Origin: Streptomyces flavotricini
Lineage (GTDB): Bacteria; Actinomycetota; Actinomycetes; Streptomycetales; Streptomycetaceae
Reading direction: 5' to 3'
Assembly: GCF_020639365.1 (NCBI RefSeq)
Contig: NZ_JAINUL010000001.1
Coordinates: 4,305,309-4,369,308, forward strand
Length of the DNA: 64,000 nucleotides
In this document: positions 31,151 to 39,754 of the stretch, piece by piece
Numbering within the stretch: the first letter of the stretch is position 1
Layout: every line of letters starts with the position of its first letter
Notes under the pieces: generated by a model
Seen by the model: the letters and a program-made list of their open reading frames with translations, nothing else
Told to the model about the DNA's origin: nothing
Database searches by the model: none
Made by a program: the position numbers and the translations under genes

Positions 31151-33054
31151 CAGGTGGCGCTCCTCGTCAGCGTGTCCTGGCGGCGGTCCGCCCCGCGGGC
31201 GAGGCCGAGGACGGCGCGGGCCATCGCGTCGGAGTCGCCGAGGATCACCGAGTCGACGCCCGGCCGGGCCCCGGCGGCCGTCACCCAGTGCACGCCCTCG
31301 GTCGGCACGCCGTACGCGAAGCGCCGCTCGTGCGCGGCGCCGGCCGCGTCGACGAGGTGGTACGGGCGCCCGGTGACCGCGATGCCGCCGGTCCGGTACG
31401 GGCCGCGCCCGTCGCCGATCACGTACGGGACGCACTGGCCGGTGGCGTACAGGTACCCGAGCAACGGGTCCTCGGTGCGCGCCACATCGGGCTCGGGCAG
31501 CCGCGCCTCGATGAACGCCCGCGCGTGCACCGCGTCCCCCCCGACGCGGGGCGAGCGGGCGGTGAAGCGGCCCGCGGTCTCGTCCGCGCCGAACTCCGCC
31601 CCCGGGCCGAGGACGGTGAGCACACCGGCCTCGATCAGCGCGATCGCCTCCCGGATCCGGCGCGGCGGCGGTCCGATCGACAGGTGGGCGTTCAAGGGCC
31701 CGTAGCGGGCGGCCAGTTCGTCGCGGTAGTCCGCGCCGGATATCCCGCCGTGGTCGACCAGCAGCCGCACCTCGTTGCGCAGGTCGCGCAGTACGTCGAG
31801 GGCCGCCTTGTACGGGCCGTCGACGTTCCCCGCTGCCGCCTCGGCGACGTCCCGGCGCAGGTGCTCCAGCAGCCAGCCGGTGAACGCGGCGCGGTCGGCG
31901 AAGACGCGCTCCCCGCAGGGCCTGGCGACGCGCTCCCAGTCCCAGCGCCGCCCGGGCGGTACGCCCAGCGCGTCGAGCAGCCGGTCGCGGTCGTACGGGG
32001 TCCAGGGCCCGGCGGCGCTCCGTTCGAGCAGTCGCGCCGCGGCCTCGGGGCGGCCGTCGGCCCGCAGCAGGGCCGCGTAGTAGACGGTCTCGACCTCCTG
32101 GGAGACCAGCGGCCAGATGTCGCGCCGGAAACGGGGCCGCCGCGGGCCCCGGCGCAGCCGGGCCACCGTCGCCGGGGTGAGGACGAGGGGCAGGTGGCGG
32201 CCGTGCGCGCCCTTCTGGTTCTCCCCTCGGGCCTGGTAGGGAACGCCCCGGCGGGATCCGGCGTACAGCACGGGCTCGCGCCCGGAGCGGTGGTAGACCA
32301 GCCCGGCGTCCTTGGCCTCGTACACCCCGCCGCGGCCCTCGGTCAGCAGGGCCATGTGGTCGAAGAAGGCGAGTCCGAGGCCGCGCAGCAGGACCGGCTC
32401 CCCGGGCGCGATCCCGTCGAGCCGGACCTCCGCCGGGTTCCCGGGGGGCAGGTAGCAGAGCCCGCGGCGGGCCGCGAACCGCGCGAAGGCGGCCTCGGCG
32501 GGGGTCGGGGAGACCGGCAGGTGCCCTTGGGCCAGGACCACCGCGTCGAGCCCGGACAGCACCGTGCCGTCGTCCAGGGTCACCCGGTCGAGGCCCGGCG
32601 CGGCGGGGTCCGCGTCGAGCCGGACGGCCCGCGCGGGGTGCGTACGGATGTCCGCCGGTCCCCGCCCGACCACCGTGCGCAGCACCCACTCCAGGTAGCG
32701 CCCGTACAGGGCCCGGGTCGGATAGCCGTCGGGGCCCGGCACTTCCTCCCCGGCCGGGCGGGCCCCGCCGTGCAGGGCGGGGTCGGCGGCCCAGGCGGCC
32801 AGGTCGGGGCCGGGCCGCACCGGGCCGTCCATCGTGACGCTGTCGTCGGTGAACAGGGTCACCTGGGAGGCGACCGTGTTCATCAGCAGGTGCCGCGACT
32901 GGTCGGGGCGCCACACCCGGCCGCTGCCCGGGCGCGGGTCGACGAGGTGGACCCGCAGTCGCACCCCGGCCGGCAGCAGCTCGTCCGCGTTGGCCGCCAG
33001 CCGCTCCAGGACGGACAGCCCCCGCGGGCCCGAGCCGACGACGCAGACCGTCAA
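31150..33054 (-). CDS. fzmM: FAD-dependent aspartate N-oxygenase FzmM (CreE family)
   Basis: 634 residues from TTG 33054, chosen because GAGGAGG lies 5 nt upstream; a GTG at 33102 would overlap fzmN and add 16 residues. The dinucleotide fold is VCVVGSGPRGLSVLERLAAN, of the FAD_NAD_binding (PF13454-like) type. Conserved features include VDPRPGSGRVW, LLMNTVASQVTLF, AVVLAQGHLPVSP and VLLRGLGLAFFDH. CreE and FzmM are reported to oxidise L-Asp on its amino nitrogen; with FzmL this yields nitrous acid. The gene sits 25 nt after fzmN and overlaps fzmL. Confidence 0.82.
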   Translation of the reverse strand: MTVCVVGSGPRGLSVLERLAANADELLPAGVRLRVHLVDPRPGSGRVWRPDQSRHLLMNTVASQVTLFTDDSVTMDGPVRPGPDLAAWAADPALHGGARPAGEEVPGPDGYPTRALYGRYLEWVLRTVVGRGPADIRTHPARAVRLDADPAAPGLDRVTLDDGTVLSGLDAVVLAQGHLPVSPTPAEAAFARFAARRGLCYLPPGNPAEVRLDGIAPGEPVLLRGLGLAFFDHMALLTEGRGGVYEAKDAGLVYHRSGREPVLYAGSRRGVPYQARGENQKGAHGRHLPLVLTPATVARLRRGPRRPRFRRDIWPLVSQEVETVYYAALLRADGRPEAAARLLERSAAGPWTPYDRDRLLDALGVPPGRRWDWERVARPCGERVFADRAAFTGWLLEHLRRDVAEAAAGNVDGPYKAALDVLRDLRNEVRLLVDHGGISGADYRDELAARYGPLNAHLSIGPPPRRIREAIALIEAGVLTVLGPGAEFGADETAGRFTARSPRVGGDAVHARAFIEARLPEPDVARTEDPLLGYLYATGQCVPYVIGDGRGPYRTGGIAVTGRPYHLVDAAGAAHERRFAYGVPTEGVHWVTAAGARPGVDSVILGDSDAMARAVLGLARGADRRQDTLTRSAT

Positions 33055-33079
33055 CCAGTCCTCCTCGTGTGGTTGTTCG

Positions 33080-34651
33080 TCAGTACGCGGCGAAGTACTC
33101 ACGGTGCTCCCATGCGGTGGTCTCCCCGGGGCCGGCGGGGCCCGCGACGGCCAGCCACTCCCCGAACCGGGCCACCTCGCTCCGCTTGAGCTGCGCCAGG
33201 CAGTCCTGGAGCGGCTTGCCCAGCAGGTCGCGGACCAGGGCGCTGCCCTCCATCGCCGCCACCGCCTCCGCGAGGTCGCGCGGCAGCGCGGCCGCCGTCG
33301 GGGCGTGCGGGTCCTCGGCGAGGGCGCCCGGCCGCAGCCCGCGCTCGATGCCGTCCAGACCGGCGGCGAGCTGCGCGGCGAGGTAGAGGTACGGGTTGGC
33401 GCAGGGCTCGCCGATCCGGTTCTCCACGTGCGTGGACTCCTCCCCCGGGCCGCCGAGGACGCGGACCAGGGCGCCCCGGTTCTCGGCGCTCCACACGATC
33501 CGGTCCGGGGAGAGCGAGAACCGCTCGTCGAGCCGCCGGTAACCGTTGACGGTCGGAATGCAGAACAGGGCGGTGTCCGCTGCGTGTTCGAGCAGGCCGG
33601 CCACGTAGCCGAGGCCCTCACGCGACAGCAGCGCACCGCCCTCGCCCGACGGCGGCACGAAGGCGTTGCGGTCCGCCGCCGTGTCGAACAGCGACTGGTG
33701 CAGGTGCCAGCCGCTCGGGTCGAAGCGTTCCAGCCGGGGCAGCGCCATGAAGGAGGCGTGGTGGCCGAGGCGGGCGCAGATCTGCTTGGCGACCGTACGG
33801 AAGAGCAGCATGGCGTCGGCGGCGTCGAGGCCGTTCATCGGGCTGAAGGTGAACTCCAGCTGGCCCGGCCCCGATTCGTGCTCGACGGTGCGCAGCGGCA
33901 GCCCGAGCTCGCGCAGGGCGCGCGCGAGCGGGGTGACGAGGTGCATCAGCCCGTCGGTGAGGGTGTCGAGGTTGAACTGGTAGCCGCCGTTGACCGGTTC
34001 GACGGCGGGCGGCTCGCCCTGGACGCCGAATCCGCCGACGGCCGCCGCGGCCCTCGCGGCGGCCCCCGGGCCGTGCTCCGCGCCGGTCAGCCGGGTCACG
34101 TACCACTCCACCTCCAGGCCGACGACGTACCGCAGGCCGCGCTCGGCGACGCGGTCGCACTGGCGGCGCAGCACGGCACGGCTGGACAGCGGGTGGGCGG
34201 TGCCGTCGCGCAGGTACTCGTCGGCGATGACCCAGCCGGTGGCCGCCTCGGTGTACGGCAGCACCTTGAAGGTGAGCGGATCGGGGACGATCAGGAAGTC
34301 CCCGGCTCCGGTCAGCTCGGGTATGCCGATGCCGCCGCCGGGAGCGAAGAAGTCGACGCCCACGGCGTGCCCGGTGTCGAAGACGAAGGGGCCCGGGCTC
34401 ATGTCGATGCCGTTGCGCAGCGCCGTGCGGAAGGCCTCGACCGTCAAGGTCTTGGAGCGCATCAGCCCGTGCGGATCGCCGAAGCCGACCCGTACGAACT
34501 CCAGACCCGCCAGGGTCTCCTCCAGGGCCTGCGCCGCGGTCCGCCGCTCCGCGCTCCACAGGCCGTGGCGCTCGACGAAGCCGACGCTGCCGGTGGCGAA
34601 GCGGGCGTAGCGGCGCTCGTCGGCTTCGCGGGCGGTGATGGCCTCGGTCAT
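33080..34651 (-). CDS. fzmN: Glutamine-synthetase-like ligase FzmN
   Basis: 523 residues from ATG 34651 (ATGA overlap with fzmO). The glutamine synthetase catalytic fold is recognisable: VGLEVEWYV (metal-binding Glu-x-Glu), ESGPGQLEFTFSPM, GSGxHxH-like SGWHLHQSLFD, VENRIGEPCANPYLYLAAQL. In the fosfazinomycin and kinamycin pathways the homologue joins a glutamate gamma-carboxylate to acetylhydrazine, so that glutamate carries the hydrazine. It is more distant from GlnA (about 470 residues), with a 50-residue N-terminal extension, and lacks the Tyr adenylylation loop as far as I can see. Confidence 0.82.
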   Translation of the reverse strand: MTEAITAREADERRYARFATGSVGFVERHGLWSAERRTAAQALEETLAGLEFVRVGFGDPHGLMRSKTLTVEAFRTALRNGIDMSPGPFVFDTGHAVGVDFFAPGGGIGIPELTGAGDFLIVPDPLTFKVLPYTEAATGWVIADEYLRDGTAHPLSSRAVLRRQCDRVAERGLRYVVGLEVEWYVTRLTGAEHGPGAAARAAAAVGGFGVQGEPPAVEPVNGGYQFNLDTLTDGLMHLVTPLARALRELGLPLRTVEHESGPGQLEFTFSPMNGLDAADAMLLFRTVAKQICARLGHHASFMALPRLERFDPSGWHLHQSLFDTAADRNAFVPPSGEGGALLSREGLGYVAGLLEHAADTALFCIPTVNGYRRLDERFSLSPDRIVWSAENRGALVRVLGGPGEESTHVENRIGEPCANPYLYLAAQLAAGLDGIERGLRPGALAEDPHAPTAAALPRDLAEAVAAMEGSALVRDLLGKPLQDCLAQLKRSEVARFGEWLAVAGPAGPGETTAWEHREYFAAY

Positions 34652-36150
34652 GTCGATTCCCTTTCCGGTTCCGCTTCCGCTTCCGCTTCCGGTGATCGCG
34701 CCGAGAGCGCCGCGTAGTGGTGGTGCCAGGGGCGTGCCTGCTCCAGCTGGTACGCGGCGGCCAGGACCCGCAGGTCCTCGCGCCGCCCGCCGACCAGTTG
34801 CAGGCCGACGGGCAGGCCCTCGGGCGAGAGTCCCGCCGGGACGGACACGGCGGGCTGGCCGGTCAGGTTGAAGGTGTAGGCCTCGGGGGCCCAGGCCAGC
34901 CAGGACAGGGCGCCCTTGGGGACCGGGTCGGGCGGCTCGTGCCGGTCGGCGGCGAACGGGGCGATGGCCACGGTCGGCATGGCCAGCAGGTCGTACCGCT
35001 CCATCAGGGCCTGGCTGCGGGCCCGCAGCACGGCGCGCGCCTCGTACGCCCGGGCCAGCCGGGCGGCGCTGAGCGTGCGCCCGTACCGGATGACGCGGAG
35101 CCGGCCAGGGTCGAGCAGGCCGGCGACCTCGTCGAGGTCCCGGGGGTGGGCGGCCGCCTCCCAGCCGGCCAGGATCGTCTCCAGGGCCGCGTACGGGTCC
35201 TCGAACGGCGGCGGGATCTCCTCGACCTCGTGCCCCCGGGCCGCCAGCGCCTCCACTGCCTGCCGGGCGACGGCCGCGAGGGCGGGCGACGGCGCGGGAT
35301 CGCCGAGCGAGGGGATCCAGCCGATGCGCAGGCGGGGCATGCGCGCGGCCGCCTCCTCGGGATCCCCGGCCGGGTCGCCGGATGCACCGTGGGACAGCGG
35401 ATCGGCGGTGTCGTAGCCGGACATCACCTGGGTGAGCAGGGCCGCGTCGGCCACGCTCCGGGTCAGCGGCCCCAGATGGGACAGCTCGTCCGGGCTCTGG
35501 GGCACGTACGGGATCCGGCCCAGCGAGGGTTTGAACCCGACGACCCCGCAGAAGGAGGCGGGGATGCGGATGGACCCGGCGCCGTCGGTGCCGGTGGCGC
35601 CGACCCCGATGCCCACGGCCACCGAGGCGGCCGCGCCGGCGCTGGAGCCTCCGGGGGTCAGGGCCGGGTCCCACGGATTGCGGGTCGGGCCCTGCAGCCG
35701 GTTCACGCCGGCCGCGCTCCAGCCGCCTTCGGAGGTGTTGGTCTTGCCGATGACGATCGCGCCCGCCGCCCGCAGCCGGGCCACTGCCGGGGCGTCCCGG
35801 CCGGGCACGGCGTCGGCGTGCAGCAGGGAGCCGCGGGTGGTGCGGATTCCCTCCGTCGGGGTGAGGTCCTTGACGGAGACGGGCATGCCGAGCAGTGGCC
35901 GGGCCCGCCAGACGGCGTTCCCGTACCGGTCGAGGAGCCGGTCCGCGGCCTCGGCCTCGGTGGTGGCGCGCTCGCGGGCGAGCGTGAGGAAGGCGCCGAT
36001 CCGGGGCTCCCACCGGTCGAGCAGGCGGAAGGTGGCGGCCAGGTGCTCCGAGGGCAGCAGGCTGCCGTCCCCGTAGGCCGCGCGGAGCGCGCGGACGTCG
36101 GAGTACCGCGGTGCGGCCGGGTCGGGTGCGGCGGGCAGGTCAGGCGCCAT
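34648..36150 (-). CDS. fzmO: Amidase-signature hydrolase FzmO
   Basis: 500 residues. The Ser-cisSer-Lys triad is visible: Lys in MPVSVKDLTPTEG, cis-Ser in PGGSSAGAAASVA and the nucleophilic Ser in GTDGAGSIRIPASFCG. Family knowledge suggests that in the hydrazine module it removes the acetyl group from glutamyl-acetylhydrazine to give glutamyl-hydrazine. The C-terminal tail is an Ala/Glu repeat (EAEAEAEPE) encoded by 6-bp repeats TTCCGC at 34663-34690. It overlaps fzmP by 11 nt and fzmN by 4 nt, indicating translational coupling. Confidence 0.82.
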   Translation of the reverse strand: MAPDLPAAPDPAAPRYSDVRALRAAYGDGSLLPSEHLAATFRLLDRWEPRIGAFLTLARERATTEAEAADRLLDRYGNAVWRARPLLGMPVSVKDLTPTEGIRTTRGSLLHADAVPGRDAPAVARLRAAGAIVIGKTNTSEGGWSAAGVNRLQGPTRNPWDPALTPGGSSAGAAASVAVGIGVGATGTDGAGSIRIPASFCGVVGFKPSLGRIPYVPQSPDELSHLGPLTRSVADAALLTQVMSGYDTADPLSHGASGDPAGDPEEAAARMPRLRIGWIPSLGDPAPSPALAAVARQAVEALAARGHEVEEIPPPFEDPYAALETILAGWEAAAHPRDLDEVAGLLDPGRLRVIRYGRTLSAARLARAYEARAVLRARSQALMERYDLLAMPTVAIAPFAADRHEPPDPVPKGALSWLAWAPEAYTFNLTGQPAVSVPAGLSPEGLPVGLQLVGGRREDLRVLAAAYQLEQARPWHHHYAALSARSPEAEAEAEPEREST

Positions 36151-37867
36151 GGAAATCCCGGTACCAGCCGTTGTCGAAATCGCGGACCTCCAGGCCCCGG
36201 TCGGCGGCCGCCTGGTGCAGCAGCGCCTGGATCCGCCCGGCCACCATGGCCGCCCGCAGGTCGGCCCGCTCGAACTCGGCGCCCGAGGTGCGCAGCAGCC
36301 GCAGGTCGTAGAGGCCGGGGCGGTACGCGCCCTCCAGCACGATGCCGAGCGGGATGCGCAGGGCGTGGCGGACGCCGAAGGTGACGTGTCCGGTGTGGTG
36401 CTGGTCGGACCAGTTGGTGATGTCGGCCGTCATCGGGGCGAAGAACCAGTCCTCGCGGCCCGGGGTCTCCTCGGTCCACGACATGCTGTGCGGCAGGTAG
36501 TGCCAGGTGTTGTAGCGCATCCGCGCGCTGTAGGCGGAGAGGGTGCGGGCGAGGGCGGCCCGGTCCTCGGCGAACTTCCGCGCGAACGCGGCGCCCGGTG
36601 CGACGCAGCAGTAGAAATCCCGGGTGGCCAGGGCGATCCGGTCCTCGGCCGGGTGGTCGCTGTGCAGGACGGCGACGCTCTTGGGGCCGCGGCCCATCAC
36701 GACGTCGCAGTCCAGGGCTCCGGCCAGCGTCTCGAAGAACCGGTGCAGGAACCCCTCGTACGCGCTGGTGAACCCGGCGGTCGGGGCGAGCCCTACGAGG
36801 CGCTCGACGACCTCCTCGGCATGCTCCCGGATGCTCTCGGGCGCGGCCGCCGCGGGGAAGGGGCGGCCCACGGCGTCGGAGAGCAGGCCCGCCACCGGCG
36901 CCGGCAGCTCGTCCCAGCCGAGGGGCTCGGCCATGATCCGCTCGCGTTTGTGCAGCGAGGCACCGTTGATCTCGCGGTAGAACACGGCGCCGCCGCGTAA
37001 CCGCTCGGCGCGGGCGGCGGCGCAGGCCGCGGCCAGGGCGTCGAGGGCGGCGCCCGTCGGCAGGCCGGCGGGATCCGGGACCGGGGCGCCGTACGTCTCG
37101 ATGCGTTCCCGGAGGAAGCCCGCGAGCAGGTCGGGCGTGAGCTGTACGCCGTTGAACTCCTCGGCCCGGACCGGGGAGCCCGAGCTGATGAGCGCGTGCA
37201 GGCAGACGACGAAGGTGGCGTCCTCGGGGGCCCACCGTGCGGCCGGGGTCTCCCGGAGTGCGGTGAGTACGGAACGCTCGGCCCCGGCGGCCAGCGAACG
37301 GCCGGGCAGATTGCTGAACTTGCCGAGGTTGCTGTAGAAGCGGTCGCCGACGTAGAGCAGTACGGGGGCCATGTGGAGCAGGGCGTGGCCGACGGCGTCG
37401 ATCCTCGCCCGGACGCGATCGGCGTCCTGCTGCGCCAGCCAGCGGTGGACCTCCTCGAACTGGATCCGCTGGACGTCCTGGGCCAGCGCCCACAGCCGGC
37501 CCAGGGACTCCGGCCGGTTCTGCCATTTGAGGGTGCCGAGCGGCTCGGCCTCCTCGGGGCCGGCGGGCCGGGTGCCGGCCGGGACGACGCGCAGCCGCCC
37601 GGTCCCGGTCAGCACCAGCAGGTCCCCGGCGCCCTCGTCGGGCGTGGTTCCGGGGCCGCCGGTCGGGGCGAAGCCCGCGACCTGGGACTCGGCGATCTCC
37701 GTGTACACGCGCTCTCCGAGCCCCATGGCCGCTCGGCCGATCCGTTCGGGGACCATCCCGTCCAGGGTGGCTGCTATCCGTATCGCGTCGGCGGCCAGGC
37801 CGCAGGCACGGGCCCGTTCGGCGGCCGCCTTGACCTGGGCATCGAATCCGGGCGTCTTCAGCTGCAT
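36140..37867 (-). CDS. fzmP: FzmP-like protein of unknown mechanism (hydrazine module), with TTA codon
   Basis: 575 residues from ATG 37867, with AGGTGA 5 nt upstream. I do not recognise a classical fold. Long helices dominate. His-rich segments include FEEVHRWLAQ, GHALLHMAPVLLYVGDRFY, RMRYNTWHYLPHSM and SDQHHTGHVTFGVRHAL. A DFYCC motif lies in ATRDFYCCVAPG and RFFETLAGALDCDVV precedes it. Helical proteins with many His/Glu may bind metal or haem, but no ligand set can be fixed. The conserved company of fzmL to fzmR makes it the best candidate for the still undefined N-N bond forming step that joins nitrous acid and aspartate into hydrazinosuccinate; this is inference. Codon 290 (36998-37000 on the minus strand) is TTA. 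Confidence 0.65.
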   Translation of the reverse strand: MQLKTPGFDAQVKAAAERARACGLAADAIRIAATLDGMVPERIGRAAMGLGERVYTEIAESQVAGFAPTGGPGTTPDEGAGDLLVLTGTGRLRVVPAGTRPAGPEEAEPLGTLKWQNRPESLGRLWALAQDVQRIQFEEVHRWLAQQDADRVRARIDAVGHALLHMAPVLLYVGDRFYSNLGKFSNLPGRSLAAGAERSVLTALRETPAARWAPEDATFVVCLHALISSGSPVRAEEFNGVQLTPDLLAGFLRERIETYGAPVPDPAGLPTGAALDALAAACAAARAERLRGGAVFYREINGASLHKRERIMAEPLGWDELPAPVAGLLSDAVGRPFPAAAAPESIREHAEEVVERLVGLAPTAGFTSAYEGFLHRFFETLAGALDCDVVMGRGPKSVAVLHSDHPAEDRIALATRDFYCCVAPGAAFARKFAEDRAALARTLSAYSARMRYNTWHYLPHSMSWTEETPGREDWFFAPMTADITNWSDQHHTGHVTFGVRHALRIPLGIVLEGAYRPGLYDLRLLRTSGAEFERADLRAAMVAGRIQALLHQAAADRGLEVRDFDNGWYRDFHGA

Positions 37868-37954
37868 TGTCGTCACCTACGGAACGTCATTCGACGGCGG
37901 TTCGGGATCGGGGCGGGGCGGCCGGCGGACCGTCCCGTCCCGCGGGGCCCGGGT

Positions 37955-38359
37955 TCAGCCGAGCGCATCGAGGGTCCATGCGGACTCGTGGCGGCTGAAG
38001 CCGAGGTGTGGGTAGTACGCGACGGCGGCCGGGGCCGAGAGCAGCACGAGCTTGGCCTGCGGCGCGGCCTCCCGGGTGGCCCGGATCAGGTCCCGGCCCA
38101 CGCCGCGGCGCTGGAACTCGGCGTCCACGGCGATGTCGCTCAGGTACGTGACGTACGAGCCGTCGGTGATCGAGCGCGCGATGCCGATCAGCCGCCCGTC
38201 GAGGCGGGCCGTGATCACGAGGTTGGCGCCGGCCAGCATCCGGGTGAACCGCTCGACGTCCTCGACGGGGCGGCGCTCGCCGAGGGTGGACGCGCGGTAC
38301 AGGGCGGTGACTTCGGCGACGTCGAGGCTGGCACCGACGACGGGCTCACACTTCCACAT
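37955..38359 (-). CDS. fzmQ: GNAT N-acetyltransferase FzmQ
   Basis: 134 residues. The acetyl-CoA-binding motif is DAEFQRRGVGRDLIRATRE (Q/RxxGxG/A form), preceded by strand LSDIAV and followed by VLLSAPAAVAYYPHLGF. Family knowledge: FzmQ acetylates hydrazinosuccinate, the step before FzmR. It overlaps the fzmR stop by 14 nt, in keeping with sequential reactions, and is separated from fzmP by 87 nt that hold no gene. Confidence 0.85.
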   Translation of the reverse strand: MWKCEPVVGASLDVAEVTALYRASTLGERRPVEDVERFTRMLAGANLVITARLDGRLIGIARSITDGSYVTYLSDIAVDAEFQRRGVGRDLIRATREAAPQAKLVLLSAPAAVAYYPHLGFSRHESAWTLDALG

Positions 38360-39653
38360 GCTGCTGCAGCTCCTTGCTCAGTTCGTCCAGTCGGGATTTG
38401 AGGTGGTCGCGGTTTCCGAGGAAGCGCCGCGGGTCCATGTGATCAGCGGTGACGTCCACACCGCGGGAGCCGAGGCCGTCGGCCAGGCCGGTGCCGCGCT
38501 CCCAGGCCTCGGTGGCGGCGGCCTGGACCAGCCGGTAGGCCTCCTCCCGGTCCCGGCCCCCGTCGACGAGGTCCAGGAACACCTCCGAGCTGTAGACCAG
38601 GCCCCGGGTGACGTCGATGTTGCGCGCCATGCGCTCCGGGAACACCCGCAGCCCGCGCAGCAGTCCGGCGGCCGAGACCAGCTGGTAGTGGGCCACGGTC
38701 AGGCTGTCGGGCAGGATGACCCGCTCCACGGAGGAGTGGGCCAGGTCCCGCTCGTGCCACAGGGCGACGTTCTCGTAGGCCGCCCCGGCGTGGGAGCGCA
38801 GGAGCCGGGCGAGACCGCACAGCCGCTCGCTGGTCGTCGGGTTCCGCTTGTGCGGCATCGCGCTCGACCCCTGGTAGGCACTGGTGCGCGGCTCGTCGAC
38901 CTCCCCGACCTCGGTGCGCTGCAGCATGCGCATCTCCAGGGCGAACTGCTCGACGACGGCCCCCGTCACGGCGAGCGCGGAGAGCAGCTCGGCGTGCCGG
39001 TCGCGCGCCACGACCTGGGTGGGCATCGACTCGACGCCGAGGCCGAGCTGCCCGCAGACCCACTCCTCCACGTACGGGGAGATGTGCGCGTACGTGCCGA
39101 CGGGGCCGGAGATGGTGCCGACGGCCACGGCGGCGCGGGCGGCGGTCAGCCGGGCGATGCAGCGGTGGAGGGCGAAGGCGTGCACGGCGAGCTTGTGGCC
39201 GAAGGTGGTGGGCTCGGCGTGGATGCCGTGGGTGCGGGCGATGCACACCGTGTCCCAGTGCTCCAGGGCGCGTTCCACGAGCAGTCCGGCGAACGTCCGG
39301 GCGGCGTTCAGCACGTGGTCGCACGAGCGGGCCAGGAGGTGTCCGAGGGCGGTGTCGACGAGGTCGTAGCTCGTCATCCCGTGGTGCACCCACCGGGCGG
39401 AGGCGGCCGGCATCGGCTCCGTGTAGGCCGCGAGGAACGCGAGGATCTCGTGGTCGCGGGTGCGTTCCAGCTCGCGGACCCGTGCGACGGCGGGGACGGG
39501 GGCGCGGCGGATGTCGGCCAGGCTGCCCTGGTCCACGATGCCGAGCTCGGCCTGGGCCGTCGTCGCCAGTACCTCGACGCGCGTCCAGGTGGCGTACTTG
39601 TGCTCCTCGGTCCAGAGCCCGGCCAGCTCCGGGGTGGAATAGCGTTCGATCAA
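38346..39653 (-). CDS. fzmR: Adenylosuccinate-lyase homologue FzmR
   Basis: 435 residues, TTG start (39651-39653) with GAGGAG 8 nt upstream; the protein begins like PurB (IERYSTPEL). Catalytic regions are IARTHGIHAEPTTFGHK, HHGMTSYDLVDTA and the signature GSSAMPHKRNPTTSE. The reported reaction of FzmR is elimination of acetylhydrazine from N-acetylhydrazinosuccinate with release of fumarate. Residual purine activity cannot be excluded, but a housekeeping purB is expected elsewhere. It is the first gene after the SARP regulator in the minus-strand operon. Confidence 0.85.
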   Translation of the reverse strand: MIERYSTPELAGLWTEEHKYATWTRVEVLATTAQAELGIVDQGSLADIRRAPVPAVARVRELERTRDHEILAFLAAYTEPMPAASARWVHHGMTSYDLVDTALGHLLARSCDHVLNAARTFAGLLVERALEHWDTVCIARTHGIHAEPTTFGHKLAVHAFALHRCIARLTAARAAVAVGTISGPVGTYAHISPYVEEWVCGQLGLGVESMPTQVVARDRHAELLSALAVTGAVVEQFALEMRMLQRTEVGEVDEPRTSAYQGSSAMPHKRNPTTSERLCGLARLLRSHAGAAYENVALWHERDLAHSSVERVILPDSLTVAHYQLVSAAGLLRGLRVFPERMARNIDVTRGLVYSSEVFLDLVDGGRDREEAYRLVQAAATEAWERGTGLADGLGSRGVDVTADHMDPRRFLGNRDHLKSRLDELSKELQQHVEV

Positions 39654-39754
39654 GGTCGGTTCTCCTCGGATCTCCCCGTCGGGCGGCGTGGCGGGGGACG
39701 GAACGTGGGGGGCAGGACTCGTGAGGCGCAGGCGGCTCAGGGGGCTCAGGGGGC

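Noticed and set aside
38346..39653. Housekeeping purB
   Set aside because: The gene is embedded in the hydrazine module beside fzmQ with overlapping ends, so a pathway role is more likely than purine synthesis.
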